DNA from: an uncultured archaeon
GTDB taxonomy: Archaea > Aenigmatarchaeota > Aenigmatarchaeia > CG10238-14 > SCSR01
DNA: 5,717 nt
Direction: 5' to 3'
Assembly: GCA_938017915.1 (NCBI GenBank)
Contig: CALIKW010000022.1
Span: 1 to 5,717, forward strand
A program made the position numbers and the translations under genes. The notes below the pieces were generated by a model. That model did no database searches. It saw only the letters and a list, made by a program, of their open reading frames with translations, and was not told the origin of the DNA. Of this stretch, positions 4,896 to 5,717 are shown piece by piece. Within the stretch, counting starts at the first letter, position 1, and the number at the start of each line of letters is the position of its first letter.

Positions 4896-5717
4896 TCACT
4901 TTTTAGTTAGAATTTCTTTTATTCTCTCTTCCAATTCCTTCTTTAATTTTTCACCTCTGTTTTCCTTAGAATAACAATCAATCTTTGCTGCCATACTTAG
5001 TTTTGAAGCCAGAGCCCTAGCAACCTTTCCCCTATATTTTTCAGGAGCTTTTTGAACATAAGTGCTCATAAAAATTAAGCCATGCTTAGGAAGTTTGCCT
5101 TTTCCTCGTAAGTATTTAAACAAAGCTTTCTCTGCTCCTAAAAGTTGAATCGTGCTTGAAGTCATCTTTGCTAATTTTTCTAATCCTCCAGCTTTTGCTA
5201 TGAGCTTAGCAGAAAGCACTGCTCCTAACAATTCTGTAAGGTTTGGTGCTATATCTCTTAAAACCTTTTCCAAATATTTTTCGATTTTTTCCTTTAATGA
5301 ATAAAGATTCACGATTTGGGAAGAAAATTCTTGAATAACTCTTATATCTTCTTCCTTCAACTCAGCTCCCATGCTTTTTTCAGCAAAATCTTTTAATTCT
5401 TTTATCTTATCTCTTGAACCAAACTCTTTAATAATTTTTGCAAATTTTTCATGATCTTTTATTATTCTATCCATTTCTGGAAAATGAAGGGAATACCATT
5501 CCCTTAACCTTTCAATAAAAATGTTCAAGCACTTATTAATTTCATCTATTGCATTTATTGCTTGAACTACAAGCTTATCCCTTTCTACAGCTTTTTTTAT
5601 TTTCTCTTTTGTTAATTCTATTCCAATTTTAGTTAAAAGTTGGTTTAGCTCTGCCTCACTTTCTATAAACTTATATTCTATCGCTAAATTGCTTAAATTT
5701 TCTTTAACAAAATTTTC
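4896..5717 (-). CDS. nop5: Nop5 (Nop56/58-like) box C/D sRNP scaffold, N-terminus cut by window edge
   Basis: Scaffold that links fibrillarin to L7Ae and the guide RNA. The frame is open from the right edge to TGA at 4896, giving 273 residues. About a hundred or more N-terminal residues, the fibrillarin-binding domain, lie outside. A TTG at 5528 is not the start: the conserved stretch before it (ERDKLVVQAINAIDEINK) is in frame and leads into LREWYSLHFPE, a family signature. Then come a coiled-coil region rich in Lys and Glu, and the Nop domain with GAVLSAKLIAKAGG, the RNP-binding GAEKALFKYL (5109-5138) and RGKVARALASKL. The protein ends in a short KELEERIKEILTKK tail rather than the long Lys-rich tails of eukaryotic Nop56/58. 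Its promoter is outside the window. It is co-transcribed with flpA. Confidence 0.97.
   Translation of the reverse strand, partial: ENFVKENLSNLAIEYKFIESEAELNQLLTKIGIELTKEKIKKAVERDKLVVQAINAIDEINKCLNIFIERLREWYSLHFPEMDRIIKDHEKFAKIIKEFGSRDKIKELKDFAEKSMGAELKEEDIRVIQEFSSQIVNLYSLKEKIEKYLEKVLRDIAPNLTELLGAVLSAKLIAKAGGLEKLAKMTSSTIQLLGAEKALFKYLRGKGKLPKHGLIFMSTYVQKAPEKYRGKVARALASKLSMAAKIDCYSKENRGEKLKKELEERIKEILTKK

Noticed and set aside
4896..5528. nop5 taken as a complete 210-residue gene starting at TTG 5528
   Set aside because: Conserved Nop5 sequence continues in frame upstream to the window edge, so the gene is partial and the TTG is an internal leucine.

Overview
This is an AT-rich archaeal window of about one third GC, judged by eye. 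The archaeal call rests on four things: box C/D RNP genes (a Nop5-type scaffold followed by fibrillarin), ribosomal stalk proteins of the archaeal P0/P1 type, TATA boxes about 25 bp ahead of starts in place of -35/-10 promoters, and almost exclusive AGA/AGG arginine codons. The lineage cannot be fixed from the sequence. The short L10 and compact genes would fit a small-genome (for example DPANN-like) archaeon, but that is inference.

Layout. From the left edge to 1074 on the minus strand lies a class I cysteine desulfurase, cut off by the window at its C-terminus. A 216-base divergent intergenic region follows. It holds two TATA boxes, each about 25 bp from a start codon, and several inverted repeats whose arms cross. 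Next on the plus strand is a 34-codon leaderless ORF for a highly charged peptide, then the ribosomal genes L1, L10 (P0) and L12 (P1), then an HD-domain phosphohydrolase resembling MptB. The cluster ends in a T-rich tract. A second plus-strand unit encodes a 66-residue CxxC/CxxC zinc-ribbon protein, overlapped out of frame by a 39-codon ORF, and ends in a small hairpin plus T-runs. Facing it on the minus strand is the nop5-flpA pair. nop5 runs off the right edge and lacks its N-terminus.

Function. L1, L10 and L12 build the large-subunit L1 stalk and the factor-binding P-stalk. Nop5 and fibrillarin are the scaffold and methyltransferase of box C/D sRNPs, which 2'-O-methylate rRNA and tRNA. Most of the window is therefore ribosome production. 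The cysteine desulfurase mobilises sulfur for Fe-S clusters and/or tRNA thiolation.

The parts most worth a second look are the 34-residue leaderless ORF where L11 often sits, the unusually short L10 lacking the distal stalk helices and the shared acidic tail, the paired hairpins over the L1 ribosome-binding site and start, the crossing inverted repeats in the divergent region, and the out-of-frame 39-codon ORF behind the zinc ribbon. None amounts to a clear new defence or mobile system.
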